64,000 nt of DNA from Candidatus Fimivivens faecavium (GCA_018716105.1 DVKH01000032.1:1-64000), one strand, 5' to 3'. Shown: positions 1 to 8,187, numbered from the stretch's first letter. Notes: a model not told the origin generated them from the sequence alone. Numbers and translations are program-made.

Positions 1-2
1 CC

Positions 3-344
3 GGCATGATTGCGCAGGGAGTTTACCGCGGCTTTCGGACCGACCCGGCGGCGGACTACTACTGCAACTCGGGGACAAGTTCGCCCTCGATGCTCATCGA
101 GCTGGGGTTTGTGACCAACGCAGAGGACAACGCGCTGTTTGACCAGAAGATCGGCGACCTGGCCAAAGCGATTGCCGACGCCGCCTGCCGGAAACTTGGG
201 GTCGAGTGGAAGGAGACGGCGGACGAAACGGAGCCGGACGGGAAGCTCTACCGTGTCCAGACCGGGGCGTTTGCACAGCGCGAGAACGCCGAGCGGATGA
301 AACAGGAGCTGGAGGAAAAGGGATATCCGGCGATGATTAAATAG
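3..344 (+). CDS. N-acetylmuramoyl-L-alanine amidase, 3' part, with C-terminal SPOR-like tail
   Basis: The gene enters from outside the window, so only the last ~113 residues are seen. The stretch SSPSMLIELGFVTNAEDNAL matches the end of the Amidase_3 (zinc peptidoglycan amidase) fold, where a glutamate in the LIELGF strand is part of the active site. After a short acidic linker, residues KLYRVQTGAFAQRENAERMK form the start of a SPOR-type peptidoglycan-binding repeat; it is short (~34 aa) and ends at a TAG stop. The family cleaves the amide bond between MurNAc and the stem peptide outside the cell. In spore formers such proteins are often germination or mother-cell lysis enzymes, but nothing visible decides that here. 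A hairpin terminator follows. Confidence 0.85.
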   Translation, partial: GMIAQGVYRGFRTDPAADYYCNSGTSSPSMLIELGFVTNAEDNALFDQKIGDLAKAIADAACRKLGVEWKETADETEPDGKLYRVQTGAFAQRENAERMKQELEEKGYPAMIK

Positions 345-355
345 GATGGAGCGGC

Positions 356-395
356 GCCCGCCGGGGGAGAAATCCTTTGGCGGGCGGTTTTTTTG
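356..395 (+). terminator. Rho-independent terminator after amidase gene
   Basis: GCCCGCC pairs with GGCGGGC across a 16-nt loop and is followed by GG and a run of seven T, 12 bases after the amidase stop codon. Confidence 0.8.
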
Positions 396-397
396 TG

Positions 398-494
398 GTA
401 TAATATCCGCAAAGCGGATATTATACGGGATTTTAATGGCCGCCCTACGGGCATGGCCGATGATACCATGAAAACGCTGTTTTCATGGTATCAT
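398..494. repeat. Pair of perfect palindromes upstream of the ribbon-helix-helix gene
   Basis: Two perfect inverted repeats lie in tandem. At 398-426, GTATAATATCCGC is separated by AAA from its exact complement. At 460-494, ATGATACCATGAAAAC is separated by GCT from its exact complement. Between them is a smaller GCCC/GGGC hairpin. The left edge (396-404) reads TGGTATAAT, an extended -10 motif facing the RHH gene at 529. The second palindrome sits 35 bp before that gene and could be its operator, since RHH proteins bind such sites, but this is inference. The style and the TATAAT/ATACCAT ends recall the hairpin repeats elsewhere in the window. Confidence 0.7.
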
Positions 495-528
495 ATAAAA
501 TAAATTCGATGTACTGCGAGGCGACGCC

Positions 529-711
529 GTGAAAGGTTTTAAAATTCCCTCCAACCCGCCGACGACTAATAAAAACGTCCGGTTCCCAAATGATCTGATT
601 GAAGGCGTGGAAAATGCGATCCGCGGCAAAGACTGCACCTTTTCTGCGTTCGTGATTGAGGCTGTCCGGTGGACTCTTCAGGGGTTGGAAGAGGAAAATC
701 AAGATAAATAA
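529..711 (+). CDS. Small ribbon-helix-helix (YlcI/YnfO-like, CopG-type) DNA-binding protein
   Basis: A 60-residue protein starting at GTG. After the disordered N-terminus MKGFKIPSNPPTTNKNV comes a beta strand (VRFPNDLIEGVENAI) and two helices, the usual plan of a ribbon-helix-helix monomer that dimerises to place its strands in the DNA major groove. Proteins beginning with this pattern are common small solitary genes in Ruminococcaceae. There is no toxin-like partner next to it: downstream is a terminator and tRNA-Leu on the other strand. The palindromes just upstream are candidate binding sites. The ribosome binding site (GCGAGGCG) is weak. Function unknown; likely a small transcriptional regulator. 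Confidence 0.72.
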   Translation: MKGFKIPSNPPTTNKNVRFPNDLIEGVENAIRGKDCTFSAFVIEAVRWTLQGLEEENQDK

Positions 712-752
712 GCTCGCGTATGTGTTAAAAAGTGTGTTATTACAGAAAAATA

Positions 753-785
753 CCGCTCCGGAAACCCCATTCCGAAGCGGTTTTT
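753..785. terminator. Bidirectional terminator between RHH gene and tRNA-Leu
   Basis: CCGCTCCGGAA and TTCCGAAGCGG form an 11-bp stem with one mismatch. T-runs flank it on both strands (TTTTTCTTT on plus; ATTTTTCTG on minus), so it can end both the RHH transcript and the convergent tRNA transcript. Confidence 0.8.
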
Positions 786-788
786 CTT

Positions 789-872
789 TGGTGCGGGTAA
801 CAGGACTTGAACCTGCACGGGAAGCCCACCAGATCCTAAATCTGGCGCGTCTGCCAATTCCGCCATACCCGC
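789..872 (-). tRNA. tRNA-Leu (anticodon UAG)
   Basis: Read on the minus strand the sequence folds as a class II tRNA. The acceptor arm GCGGGTA pairs with TACCCGC. The anticodon arm CCAGA-TTTAGGA-TCTGG gives anticodon TAG, decoding CUA and the other CUN codons. A long variable arm follows (GGGCTTCCC), then the T arm with GGTTCAAGTCC. The CCA end is encoded in the DNA. Length is 84 nt including CCA. Confidence 0.97.
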
Positions 873-911
873 ATGGCCGGGCGGCCGTGCCGCCCATTTT
901 TACGTTGTTCT

Positions 912-940
912 ATTCTATCACCGTCCCGCCCCGGTGTCAA
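912..940 (-). promoter_or_regulatory. Sigma-A promoter of tRNA-Leu
   Basis: On the minus strand TTGACA (935-940) is 17 bp from TAGAAT (912-917), which is preceded by TG (extended -10). It lies 40 bp upstream of the tRNA. Confidence 0.8.
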
Positions 941-955
941 CTCGCGGCCCGCCGC

Positions 956-2224
956 TTACAGCGTCCGCCCGAGCTTTTTCACAAGCCTCTGTGCCGCGAG
1001 CAGGATCCCGATCCGCGCGGTGGGGTAGGTGATGCCGCCCTGCATCCAAACGGCGAACGGTTCGCGCATCGGCGCGTCGGCGGACAGTTCGATCGAGGCG
1101 CCAAGCGTGAACGTACCCGCCGCCATAATTACCTGGCTGTCGTACCCGGGCATGTCCCACGGCTCGGGCGTGGCCATCGAATCGACCGGCGAGCCGGACT
1201 GGATCCCCTCGCAGAAGGCGGTCAGCGCCTGCGGCGTCTCGAGACAGAGCGCCTGGATGATATCGTGCCGCTCTTCGAGCGCGGAGGGGTACGCCTTGTA
1301 TCCGAGCTGTTCGAACAGCGCCGCCGCAAACACCGCAGTTTTGAGGGCCGAGGCCACCACGGTCGGCGCGAGAAAGAAACCGAGATAGAGGTTGCGCAGC
1401 TCATCGAGCGTGCAGCCGATTTCCTTCCCGGTCCCGGGCGTCGTAAGGCGGTAGGAACATAGTTCGACCAGATCCCTGCGGCCGGCGATGTATCCGCCGG
1501 TCCGGGCGATCGCCCCGCCGGGGTTTTTGATCAGCGAGCCGATGATCAGGTCAGCGCCGACGTCGGTCGGCTCCCGCTCCTCAACGAATTCGCCGTAGCA
1601 GTTGTCGACCATGACGATGAGGTCCGGGTATTTTGCCTTGAGCGCCCGCGCCGCCTCGCCAATCTCGGTTACTGAGAGCGTCGGGCGAAGGCTGTATCCG
1701 CGCGAGCGCTGGACGTAGCAGACCTTGGCGCCCGCCGCCTTTTCGAGCGCCGCCGGAAGGTCAATCTTCCCGTTCCGGAGCGCAACCTCGTCGTACCGCA
1801 CGCCGAAATCCCGCAGCGAGCCCGCGCCCTCCCCTCGAAGGCCGATCACCTCCTCGAGGGTGTCGTAGGGCTTCCCGGTGAGCGAGAGCAGCAGATCGCC
1901 GGGCCGCAGCGCCCCAAACAGCGCGACAGCCAGCGCATGGGTCCCGGAGGCGAGGGAAGAGCGCACCAGAGCATCCTCGCAGCCAAACGCCTCGGCATAG
2001 ATTTCGTCGAGCGTATCCCGTCCCCGGTCTCCGTAGCCGTAGCCGGTGGATCCCTGCAGATGCGCGGCGGAGACGCCGTGGCGGATGAATGCGCCGAGCA
2101 CCTTTTCGGCATTTCTGCGCTCGACGGCTTCGATCTTCGCAAAGGCCGCCGCGGCGGTCCGCTCGGCATTTTCGGCGAGCGTAAGCAGGGAGGGGTCAAA
2201 TTGGAACTGAGAGTTTGTTTCCAT
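956..2224 (-). CDS. PLP-dependent methionine gamma-lyase-like protein (aluminium-resistance family)
   Basis: A 422-residue fold-type I PLP enzyme of the family often named aluminium resistance or methionine gamma-lyase family protein (YnbB type). The PLP lysine is in GSLIKNPGGAIA (about residue 235), preceded by the cofactor aspartate in VMVDNCYGEFVE. The N-terminal HLQGSTGYGYGDRGRD and LVRSSLASGTHA motifs are typical. I chose the ATG at 2224 because TTGGAGAAA lies 9 nt upstream; an earlier ATG in frame lacks a ribosome binding site. The real substrate is not known for most members; C-S lyase activity is inferred from fold. The upstream GNAT gene is 53 bp away on the same strand, so it may end the murD-peptidase operon. 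Confidence 0.85.
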   Translation of the reverse strand: METNSQFQFDPSLLTLAENAERTAAAAFAKIEAVERRNAEKVLGAFIRHGVSAAHLQGSTGYGYGDRGRDTLDEIYAEAFGCEDALVRSSLASGTHALAVALFGALRPGDLLLSLTGKPYDTLEEVIGLRGEGAGSLRDFGVRYDEVALRNGKIDLPAALEKAAGAKVCYVQRSRGYSLRPTLSVTEIGEAARALKAKYPDLIVMVDNCYGEFVEEREPTDVGADLIIGSLIKNPGGAIARTGGYIAGRRDLVELCSYRLTTPGTGKEIGCTLDELRNLYLGFFLAPTVVASALKTAVFAAALFEQLGYKAYPSALEERHDIIQALCLETPQALTAFCEGIQSGSPVDSMATPEPWDMPGYDSQVIMAAGTFTLGASIELSADAPMREPFAVWMQGGITYPTARIGILLAAQRLVKKLGRTL

Positions 2225-2277
2225 CTGTTGATTTCTCCAATATTTCAATATGTAGCGCCGCGGCCCGGAGGACGCGG

Positions 2278-2997
2278 TCAGCCGGGGATTAGAAAACGCT
2301 GCCGGCCGGTTTCCCGAAAGCCGAGACGGCGGTAGAACGGGACCAGGGAATCGGCCCCCGCGATTGCGACAGGGGTGAAGCCCCGGTCAGCCGCGTCCCG
2401 CGCGAGAAGGCCCACCAGCCGGGAGGCGAGGCCCTCCCCGCGGCGCTCCGGCAAAACCGCGACCCCCGCGATCAGAGCAAGGCCGCTTCCCTGTGCAATC
2501 ACGCCCGCCGCGGCCGCACCGCTGAGCGTCCAGAACCGCGCGAGGCCGAGATTCCGCCTCCGCGTGAGGTCGGACAGCCAGGGAAGATAAGGCGCCCCGG
2601 CCGGGAACGCCGGGTCCGCCGCCGAGAGGATTTCATATACCAGACGGCCGGGCGGGTTTTTGTCCGGTTCCGGGAGGCGCTTCGGCTCCGGCGGCGCCCC
2701 GCCGAGGGCGAGGACCGGCAGGACGGTTTCCCGCCAGCCGGGCAGCGCTGGAAGCTCGTCCGCGCCGCCCTCGGCGCTGCGCGCGCCGAGAAATGGGAGG
2801 AAGGCCGAGAGTTCGTCCGCGTCCCAGCGGCCGCAGAGCAGGACCCTTGCGTCAAAGCGGCAGAGGACGCCGCCCCCGCAGTTTTGCCAGAGTTCGCAGT
2901 TTCCCGGCCCGAGGCCGTAGCACCGGAGCAGCGTTTCGATCTTCACGCCGGCCGCCGTCCCGGGGAGCGGCGGGGGCGTTTCGCAGCGGGAGATCAT
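2278..2997 (-). CDS. GNAT-family N-acetyltransferase
   Basis: 239 residues. The C-terminal ~100 residues carry the acetyl-CoA binding signature VAVLPERRGEGLASRLV and the final GNAT strand-helix DSLVPFYRRLGFRETGR. The first ~130 residues are Pro/Gly-rich and resemble no domain I know, as in two-part GNAT proteins whose N-terminal half is a degenerate GNAT copy. It starts inside the end of the M42 peptidase gene (ATGA overlap at 2994-2997), which shows translational coupling. Substrate unknown. Confidence 0.78.
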   Translation of the reverse strand: MISRCETPPPLPGTAAGVKIETLLRCYGLGPGNCELWQNCGGGVLCRFDARVLLCGRWDADELSAFLPFLGARSAEGGADELPALPGWRETVLPVLALGGAPPEPKRLPEPDKNPPGRLVYEILSAADPAFPAGAPYLPWLSDLTRRRNLGLARFWTLSGAAAAGVIAQGSGLALIAGVAVLPERRGEGLASRLVGLLARDAADRGFTPVAIAGADSLVPFYRRLGFRETGRQRFLIPG

Positions 2998-4010
2998 CGC
3001 CCTGCGAGGGCGGGCAGCAGCGCGTGCAGGAGGCGCTCGCTTTCCGCGATGTCGCCGAGCGAGGCGACGCAGGAGGCGCTGTGCAGATACCGGCAGGGGA
3101 CCGACTGCGCGATGGTCCGGACCCCGCCGCGCGAGCGGGTGACGGCTCTCGCCTCATTTCCGCCGAACACGCCTTCCTTCGTCTGGATTTTGATCCCGTT
3201 CTTCGCGGCGAGATCGAAGGCGAGGCGGTAGAACTCCCGGTCGTAGAGCGTCCCATTGTCCGCGAATGAGACGACCGGCCCCGCGCCGACCCGGCAGACG
3301 GTTTTTTCCGCAGGCGCGCCGTCCACGTCCCCGGCGGTCGTCGTCTCGAGGATGACCGCGGCGTCCGGCGCGGCCGAAAACGCGGCGGCAGCCGCGCCCA
3401 GAAGCCCCGACTCCTCGCAGACGGTGAAGCATCCCGTCGCCTCAAACGGAAGATCGGATTCGAGCAGGCGGATCAGCATCGCGCAGCCGATGCGGTTGTC
3501 GAGCGCGCGGGACGCGACGGTCTCCCCGCCGAGCCGCCGGAACGGTTCGTCAAAGGCCGCGGTGTCGCCCGGGGAAACCTCTGCCCGCGCCTCCCCGGCC
3601 GAAGAAGCGCCGATGTCGATGTAATACCCATCGGCGGAGGGCTTCGCGTCCCGCTCCGCCGCAGTGAGGTGGTGCCAGGCCTTTCCGCCGATCACGCCTG
3701 GAAGCCCTTTTGGGCCGACCAGCACGCCGCGGCCGTGCAGCACGCGCGGGTCGATCCCGATCGGGGAGAATTTGAGCAGCCCCTCCTCGGTGATCCGGGT
3801 GACCATCACCCCGACCTCGTCCATATGGGCGAAGAGGGCGATTTTGTTTTTCGGCTTCGGGAGGCCGCGCCGGACCGCGATCAGATTCCCGACAGGATCC
3901 TCTTTCACCTCGCAGACGGGTTCGAGGCGGGCGCGGATGAAGTCCCGGACCGGCCCCTCGTCCGAGGAAACCCCGCGCAGGGAGCAGAGCGTTTCCAGCA
4001 GTTTCAGCAT
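2994..4010 (-). CDS. M42-family metallo-aminopeptidase (first of a tandem pair)
   Basis: 338 residues, the usual M42 length. Motifs in order: AHMDEVG (metal histidine and nearby aspartate), ALDNRIG (bridging metal aspartate), CEESGLLGA (general-base glutamate and metal glutamate), VILETTTAGD (metal acid, Glu rather than Asp as in the subfamily annotated as endoglucanase M) and CRYLHSASC (metal histidine). These cytosolic enzymes form large tetrahedral particles that trim peptides. The ATG at 4010 follows GAGGAGGGA and overlaps the 3' end of the next M42 gene by 7 bp, so the pair is coupled. An in-frame extension upstream is only the neighbour read in another frame. Confidence 0.9.
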   Translation of the reverse strand: MLKLLETLCSLRGVSSDEGPVRDFIRARLEPVCEVKEDPVGNLIAVRRGLPKPKNKIALFAHMDEVGVMVTRITEEGLLKFSPIGIDPRVLHGRGVLVGPKGLPGVIGGKAWHHLTAAERDAKPSADGYYIDIGASSAGEARAEVSPGDTAAFDEPFRRLGGETVASRALDNRIGCAMLIRLLESDLPFEATGCFTVCEESGLLGAAAAAFSAAPDAAVILETTTAGDVDGAPAEKTVCRVGAGPVVSFADNGTLYDREFYRLAFDLAAKNGIKIQTKEGVFGGNEARAVTRSRGGVRTIAQSVPCRYLHSASCVASLGDIAESERLLHALLPALAGR

Positions 4011-5020
4011 GAAAAATCCCTCCTCACATGCGCCGCGATCAGGCGGGCGGTGTTCTCCACGTCGGCGGCCGAGACGATCTCGACCGGCGTGTGCATATAG
4101 CGGAGCGGAATCGAGATGAGCGCGGTCGGGACGCCGCCCGCCGCGGGCGCGATGTGGTCGGCGTCGGTTCCGGTGCGCCCGGACATGATCTCGGTCTGAC
4201 AGGGGATGCCGTCCCGCTCCGCCGTTTCGATCAGCGATCGGGAGAGCGCGCGGCTTAACCAGGGCGAGACGCCGACCATCGGGCCGCCGCCCATCTTTCC
4301 GCAGAGCTCGGGCTTGTCGTCCGGGGTCTGCGCCATCGAGACGTCGACGACGTAGGCCCTGTCCGGACGGAGCGAAAACGTGTCCGCCGCCGCCCCGGCG
4401 CTGCCGGTTTCCTCCTGGGTGACAAGCGCCGCCGCGATCCGCGCGCCGCAAAAGCCCGATAGAAGCTGCGCCGCCCGGATGACCGCCGCGCAGCCCGCGC
4501 GGTTGTCGAGCGCCTTCATCGAGACGCGGTCGCCCAGCAGCCTGCGGAACGCGCCGCCGAAGCTGATCCGGTCGCCCGGCGAGACAAGGCGCGCCGCCTC
4601 CTCCCCGGAAAGGCCGAGGTCGATCCAAAGGTCTTCCGCTTTCGGATAGCCCTTGTTCGTTTCGTCGGCGAGGTGGGGCGGGACGGAACCGACGACCCCT
4701 GGAACCGGGCCGGATTCTGTGTGCACCGTCACCCGCGCCCCGGCGAGCGAGCGCCGGTCGGCCCCGCCGCAGGGCGCGGCCTTTAAAAAGCCATCTCTGG
4801 TCACGCGGATGACCATCAGGCCGATCTCATCGAGATGCGCGGTCAGAAGGACCAGCGGCGCGTCCGCGGCTGCGCTGCTGACTCTGCAGGCAACCCCGCC
4901 GAGCGGCGTAAACGACACCTCGCCAAGCGGGCGCAGGATTTCGGCCGCCGCCTCGGCGGCGGCGCGCTCGTCCCCCGAAACGCCCGCGGGGGCGCAGAGC
5001 GCGCGAAGAAGTTCGATCAT
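4004..5020 (-). CDS. M42-family metallo-aminopeptidase (second of a tandem pair)
   Basis: 338 residues. All M42 landmarks are present: TAHLDEIGLMV, ALDNRAGCA, TQEETGSAGA (catalytic Glu-Glu), VVDVSMAQT (metal Asp), GRTGTDADHI and RYMHTPVE (metal His). It is paralogous to its downstream neighbour but clearly diverged, with Asp where the neighbour has Glu and a classic GTDA loop, so the two probably differ in residue preference, as the glutamyl, leucyl and lysyl TET peptidases do. Start ATG at 5020 follows GGAGGAATG. It lies 33 bp after murD on the same strand. Confidence 0.92.
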   Translation of the reverse strand: MIELLRALCAPAGVSGDERAAAEAAAEILRPLGEVSFTPLGGVACRVSSAAADAPLVLLTAHLDEIGLMVIRVTRDGFLKAAPCGGADRRSLAGARVTVHTESGPVPGVVGSVPPHLADETNKGYPKAEDLWIDLGLSGEEAARLVSPGDRISFGGAFRRLLGDRVSMKALDNRAGCAAVIRAAQLLSGFCGARIAAALVTQEETGSAGAAADTFSLRPDRAYVVDVSMAQTPDDKPELCGKMGGGPMVGVSPWLSRALSRSLIETAERDGIPCQTEIMSGRTGTDADHIAPAAGGVPTALISIPLRYMHTPVEIVSAADVENTARLIAAHVRRDFSC

Positions 5021-5053
5021 GGCGCATTCCTCCGTTTCCTGATCTTTGCGCCG

Positions 5054-6448
5054 TCACTGCAGCTCGGCGACCAGCTTTTTGTAGTAACGTCCGCGTTCCT
5101 CAAAGTTCGCGAATGCGTCGAAGCTCGCGCAGGCTGGGGAGAGCGAAACCACGTCGCCGCCCTTTGCCGTTTCCTGCGCCTGTTTCACGGCGTCATCCAG
5201 GCTTTCGGCGTGCAGAATCACAAGCCCGCTCTTTTCAAAATTGGGGTTGGCCCTGAGCGCCGCCTCAATCTTCGGCGCGGTCGCGCCGGTGAGGATCACC
5301 GTCTTTACCCGCTCAAGCATCACCGGCGCCATCGGCTCGAACGGGATGTTCTTGTCATAGCCGCCCGCGATGATGATCAGCTTCTGGTCGAAAGCCCTGA
5401 GGCCCGCAATGGTCCGGGTCGGGGAGGTCGCGATCGAGTCGTTGTACCATTTGACGCCGTGCAGCTCCCGCACAAATTCGATCCGGTGCTCGACCCCCGC
5501 AAAGTTCCGCGCGACGTCGACGATGTTTTTGACCGAAACCGCGCCCCAGACGGCCGCGATCGCCGCCATGTAGTTGTCGGCGTTGTGCAGCCCCGGCAGC
5601 CGGATTTCCCTGCGGTTCATCACCAGGACCGAGTTGCCGTTGACGCTGTGGAAGATGTCGCCGTTTTCGTCCATCCAGCACCCGGTTTTGACCGGCTCCC
5701 GGTGGGAGAACGCGCAGCGCTCGCCCCGGACCCGGCTGGACAGCGAACAGGTCTTCTGGTTATCCCACGAGAGCACCGCGCGGGAAAAGGCGGTCTGATG
5801 GTCGAGGATATTGCACTTTGCGGCGATGTACTCCTCCATGTCCTTATGGACGTCCAGATGGTTCGGCTCGATGTTCGTGATCACCGCAACGTCGGGGGAG
5901 GAGCGCATCGAGATAAGCTGGAAGCTCGAAAGCTCCACCACCGCGGCGTCCCGCGGGGAAATCTTGTCGAGCAGCGGCAGAAGCGCGCGGCCGATGTTCC
6001 CGCCGAGATGGACGGTTTTGCCCGCGGACTTGAGCAGTTCCGAGATCAGGGTTGCCGTCGTGGTTTTTCCGTCCGAACCGGTTACGCCGTAGACCGGGCA
6101 GGGGCAGAGCGCGAGAAACACCTCGAGCTCGCTTGTGACAACCTGCCCGCGGTCCCGGGCGGCGGTCAGCTCGGGGCTCAGATATTTAAAGCCGGGCGTG
6201 CGGAAGATGATCTCCCCCGTCAGCTTTTCGAGGTACCCTTCGCCGAGACAGAAAGAAACGCCCGCCGCGCGCAGCTTTTCGTACAGCGCGGGGTTGATTT
6301 TGTCCTCTGTCCGCCTGTCGTGGAGGGTCACATATGCCCCGGCGCCGGCAAGGCGGAAAATCAGCTCGGTATTGCTCACGCCCAGCCCGATCACATCGAT
6401 TTTCCGCTCGTTCATTTTGCTGTAAAAATCCTGATATGACATCAACAT
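5054..6448 (-). CDS. murD: UDP-N-acetylmuramoyl-L-alanine--D-glutamate ligase
   Basis: 464 residues; adds D-Glu to UDP-MurNAc-L-Ala with ATP in the cytoplasm, an early step of peptidoglycan synthesis. The N-terminal Rossmann domain has VIGLGVSN. The Mur ligase P-loop is GVTGSDGKTTT (about residue 120). HNADNYMAA follows the central domain, and the C-terminal domain has NDSIATSPTRT and GGYDKNIP. Two ATGs (6448 and 6442) are possible and neither has a strong ribosome binding site. It is not in a dcw cluster: it heads a run with two M42 peptidases. A promoter with a G/C-rich leader hairpin precedes it. Confidence 0.95.
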   Translation of the reverse strand: MLMSYQDFYSKMNERKIDVIGLGVSNTELIFRLAGAGAYVTLHDRRTEDKINPALYEKLRAAGVSFCLGEGYLEKLTGEIIFRTPGFKYLSPELTAARDRGQVVTSELEVFLALCPCPVYGVTGSDGKTTTATLISELLKSAGKTVHLGGNIGRALLPLLDKISPRDAAVVELSSFQLISMRSSPDVAVITNIEPNHLDVHKDMEEYIAAKCNILDHQTAFSRAVLSWDNQKTCSLSSRVRGERCAFSHREPVKTGCWMDENGDIFHSVNGNSVLVMNRREIRLPGLHNADNYMAAIAAVWGAVSVKNIVDVARNFAGVEHRIEFVRELHGVKWYNDSIATSPTRTIAGLRAFDQKLIIIAGGYDKNIPFEPMAPVMLERVKTVILTGATAPKIEAALRANPNFEKSGLVILHAESLDDAVKQAQETAKGGDVVSLSPACASFDAFANFEERGRYYKKLVAELQ

Positions 6449-6538
6449 TAAATCACCCGCCGCCGCCGCTGCGGCCCAAAACCGGCTTGCCCCCTGCGGC
6501 GACTAGTTGGGGGCCGGGTTTCATAACCTTTTCCAATT

Positions 6539-6567
6539 ATTATACCGGTATTTGGCTGGTTTATCAA
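6539..6567 (-). promoter_or_regulatory. Sigma-A promoter of murD
   Basis: Minus strand TTGATA (6562-6567), 17 bp, TATAAT (6539-6544). The leader to murD contains a hairpin with arms GCCCCC and GGGGGC near 6490-6515. Confidence 0.78.
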
Positions 6568-6645
6568 TGAAATCCGCCGCTGTGCATCGGAAAAAGCGCC
6601 GCAGCATATACTGATGGAAGCGACTTTAACAGAAGGGTGATTGCC

Positions 6646-6768
6646 ATGTGTGAGAAGACCTGTCGAAACTGGGAGGAAGATAACGATTTGTGGTGGTTTG
6701 ACGTTGATGGTGATGTCGACGATTTCATTTATTTTTATGAACCGATCGATCCGCAAAGTGAAAGATAG
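6646..6768 (+). CDS. Small acidic protein, unknown function (40 aa)
   Basis: Open frame of 40 residues beginning MCEKTCRNWEEDNDLWWFDV with ribosome binding site AGAAGGGTG 5 bp upstream of ATG. It is rich in Asp/Glu and Trp, with a CxxxC pair near the start, and ends ...EPIDPQSER before TAG. It lies alone between divergent murD and fprA. I recognise no family. The good ribosome binding site and biased composition argue that it is real, but conservation would have to confirm it. Confidence 0.5.
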   Translation: MCEKTCRNWEEDNDLWWFDVDGDVDDFIYFYEPIDPQSER

Positions 6769-6788
6769 TGGATTTCAGGGGACCGTCT

Positions 6789-6826
6789 GTGGTATCCTAT
6801 AGGGCAGAACAGCTGTCTGATACCAC
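6789..6826. promoter_or_regulatory. Inverted repeat upstream of fprA
   Basis: GTGGTATC and its exact complement GATACCAC are separated by 22 bp with CAGCTG in the middle, 60 bp before the fprA -35 box. Possible operator or weak terminator for the small gene; no T-run. Confidence 0.35.
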
Positions 6827-6885
6827 GGCGGCCCTTTCGCATTCCAGGCAGGCGGAACTTACCAGGCGAGAGTTGCCGGAACGTC

Positions 6886-6915
6886 TTGACAAGTATACCG
6901 AAATGGTAGTATATT
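6886..6915 (+). promoter_or_regulatory. Sigma-A promoter of the flavodiiron gene
   Basis: TTGACA (6886-6891), 18 bp, TATATT (6910-6915). The spacer carries TATACC facing GGTAGTATA, an imperfect inverted repeat that could bind a regulator. Confidence 0.75.
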
Positions 6916-6964
6916 AGTAACCGCAGAAAGATTGTTAAAAAACATTCAAATAAGGGGAGAGCAA

Positions 6965-8167
6965 ATGATGATTCGCATATCGGATTCGGTCTACTCGGTC
7001 GGCGTCCTGAACCCGAACCTCCGGGTCTTCGACATCGTGATGAAAACCGAGTATGGGACAAGCTACAACTCGTTTCTGATCAAGGGCGAAAAGAACGTCC
7101 TGATTGAAACCTGCCATGAAAAATACTTCGATGAATACATGGAGCACATCGGCGAGGTGATTTCCCCCGCTGAGATCGATTATATCATCCTCAATCACAC
7201 CGAGCCGGATCATTCCGGTTCGCTCGCGCGGCTGCTGGACGCCGCGCCCAGGGCGGAGATCGTCTGCTCCCAGGCGGCTTCAATCTATCTCAGGGGCATT
7301 ACCAACCGCGCCGATCTGAAGCTCCGGGTCGCGAAGGACGGGGACACCCTCGACATCGGCGGCGGAAAAAAGCTCGCCTTTATCAACGCCCCGTTCCTCC
7401 ATTGGCCGGACAGCATGTTCACCTGGTTCGAGGCGGAGAAAACGCTGTTCTCCTGCGATTTCTTCGGCTCCCACTACTGCGAGCCGCGGATGATCGACAC
7501 CGCCATCACCCACCCAAAGGCTTACTGGACCGCGTTCCGCGGCTACTACGACGCGATTTTCGGCCCGTTTAAACCTTATGTGCTGGGGGGCCTCGATAAG
7601 ATCAAAGATCTCGACGTCGAAACCGTCTGCACCAGTCATGGCCCGGTCCTGACGGCGAAGGGCCTCCTGCCCGAGGTGAAGGAGCTTTACCGCGAGTGGT
7701 CCCAGCCGCATGTGAACGCGGTGAAAACCATCCCGATCTTCTACTGCACCGCCTATGGGAACACCGGGCTCGCCGCCGGCGCGATCCGCGAGGGCATCCT
7801 CGAGGTGATCCCCGACGCGAAGATCGACCTCTACGACCTCATCGAGCATGCGATGGCCGACTGCGCGGGCGCGCTCGCGGGTTCCGACGCATTCCTGATC
7901 GGTTCGCCCACCATCAACAGGGATGCGGTTCCGCCGGTCTGGGAGCTGCTCGCCCATGTGGACCTGGTCAACAACCAGAAAAAGCCGGTCGCGGTGTTCG
8001 GTTCCTTCGGCTGGAGCGGCGAAGCGGTTCCCGCTGTCATGAACCGCCTGAATACGATGAAGCTCGCGGTGTTCGGCGACGGCTTCAAATTTAATTTTGT
8101 CCCGAGCGGGGAAGAGCTTGAGAAGGCGCGCCAGTTCGGGCGCGATTTTGCCGCTTCGCTCAAATAA
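6965..8167 (+). CDS. FprA-family A-type flavoprotein (flavodiiron oxygen/NO reductase)
   Basis: 400 residues. The N-terminal metallo-beta-lactamase domain carries the diiron ligand set HTEPDHSGS, then CDFFGSHYC and TSHGPV. From about residue 255 a flavodoxin domain begins (PIFYCTAYGNTGLAAGAI), with the FMN loop FGSFGWSG near the C-terminus. These soluble enzymes reduce O2 to water (or NO to N2O) with electrons from rubredoxin or F420-like donors, protecting strict anaerobes. Two adjacent ATGs (6965, 6968) follow AAGGGGAG. It is monocistronic: its own promoter is upstream and a strong terminator follows. No rubredoxin gene is adjacent. Confidence 0.93.
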   Translation: MMIRISDSVYSVGVLNPNLRVFDIVMKTEYGTSYNSFLIKGEKNVLIETCHEKYFDEYMEHIGEVISPAEIDYIILNHTEPDHSGSLARLLDAAPRAEIVCSQAASIYLRGITNRADLKLRVAKDGDTLDIGGGKKLAFINAPFLHWPDSMFTWFEAEKTLFSCDFFGSHYCEPRMIDTAITHPKAYWTAFRGYYDAIFGPFKPYVLGGLDKIKDLDVETVCTSHGPVLTAKGLLPEVKELYREWSQPHVNAVKTIPIFYCTAYGNTGLAAGAIREGILEVIPDAKIDLYDLIEHAMADCAGALAGSDAFLIGSPTINRDAVPPVWELLAHVDLVNNQKKPVAVFGSFGWSGEAVPAVMNRLNTMKLAVFGDGFKFNFVPSGEELEKARQFGRDFAASLK

Positions 8168-8187
8168 CCGGATATGAAACGCAGTCA

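Noticed and set aside
2994..4010. Loss of a metal ligand (Asp to Glu) in the first M42 peptidase
   Set aside because: Glu at this position is normal for a known M42 subgroup, so it is not evidence of inactivation.
3994..4628. 544-codon frame joining the first M42 peptidase to an upstream Arg/Gly-rich segment
   Set aside because: The extra ~200 codons overlap the second M42 gene in another frame; ATG 4010 has a strong ribosome binding site and fits the family start.
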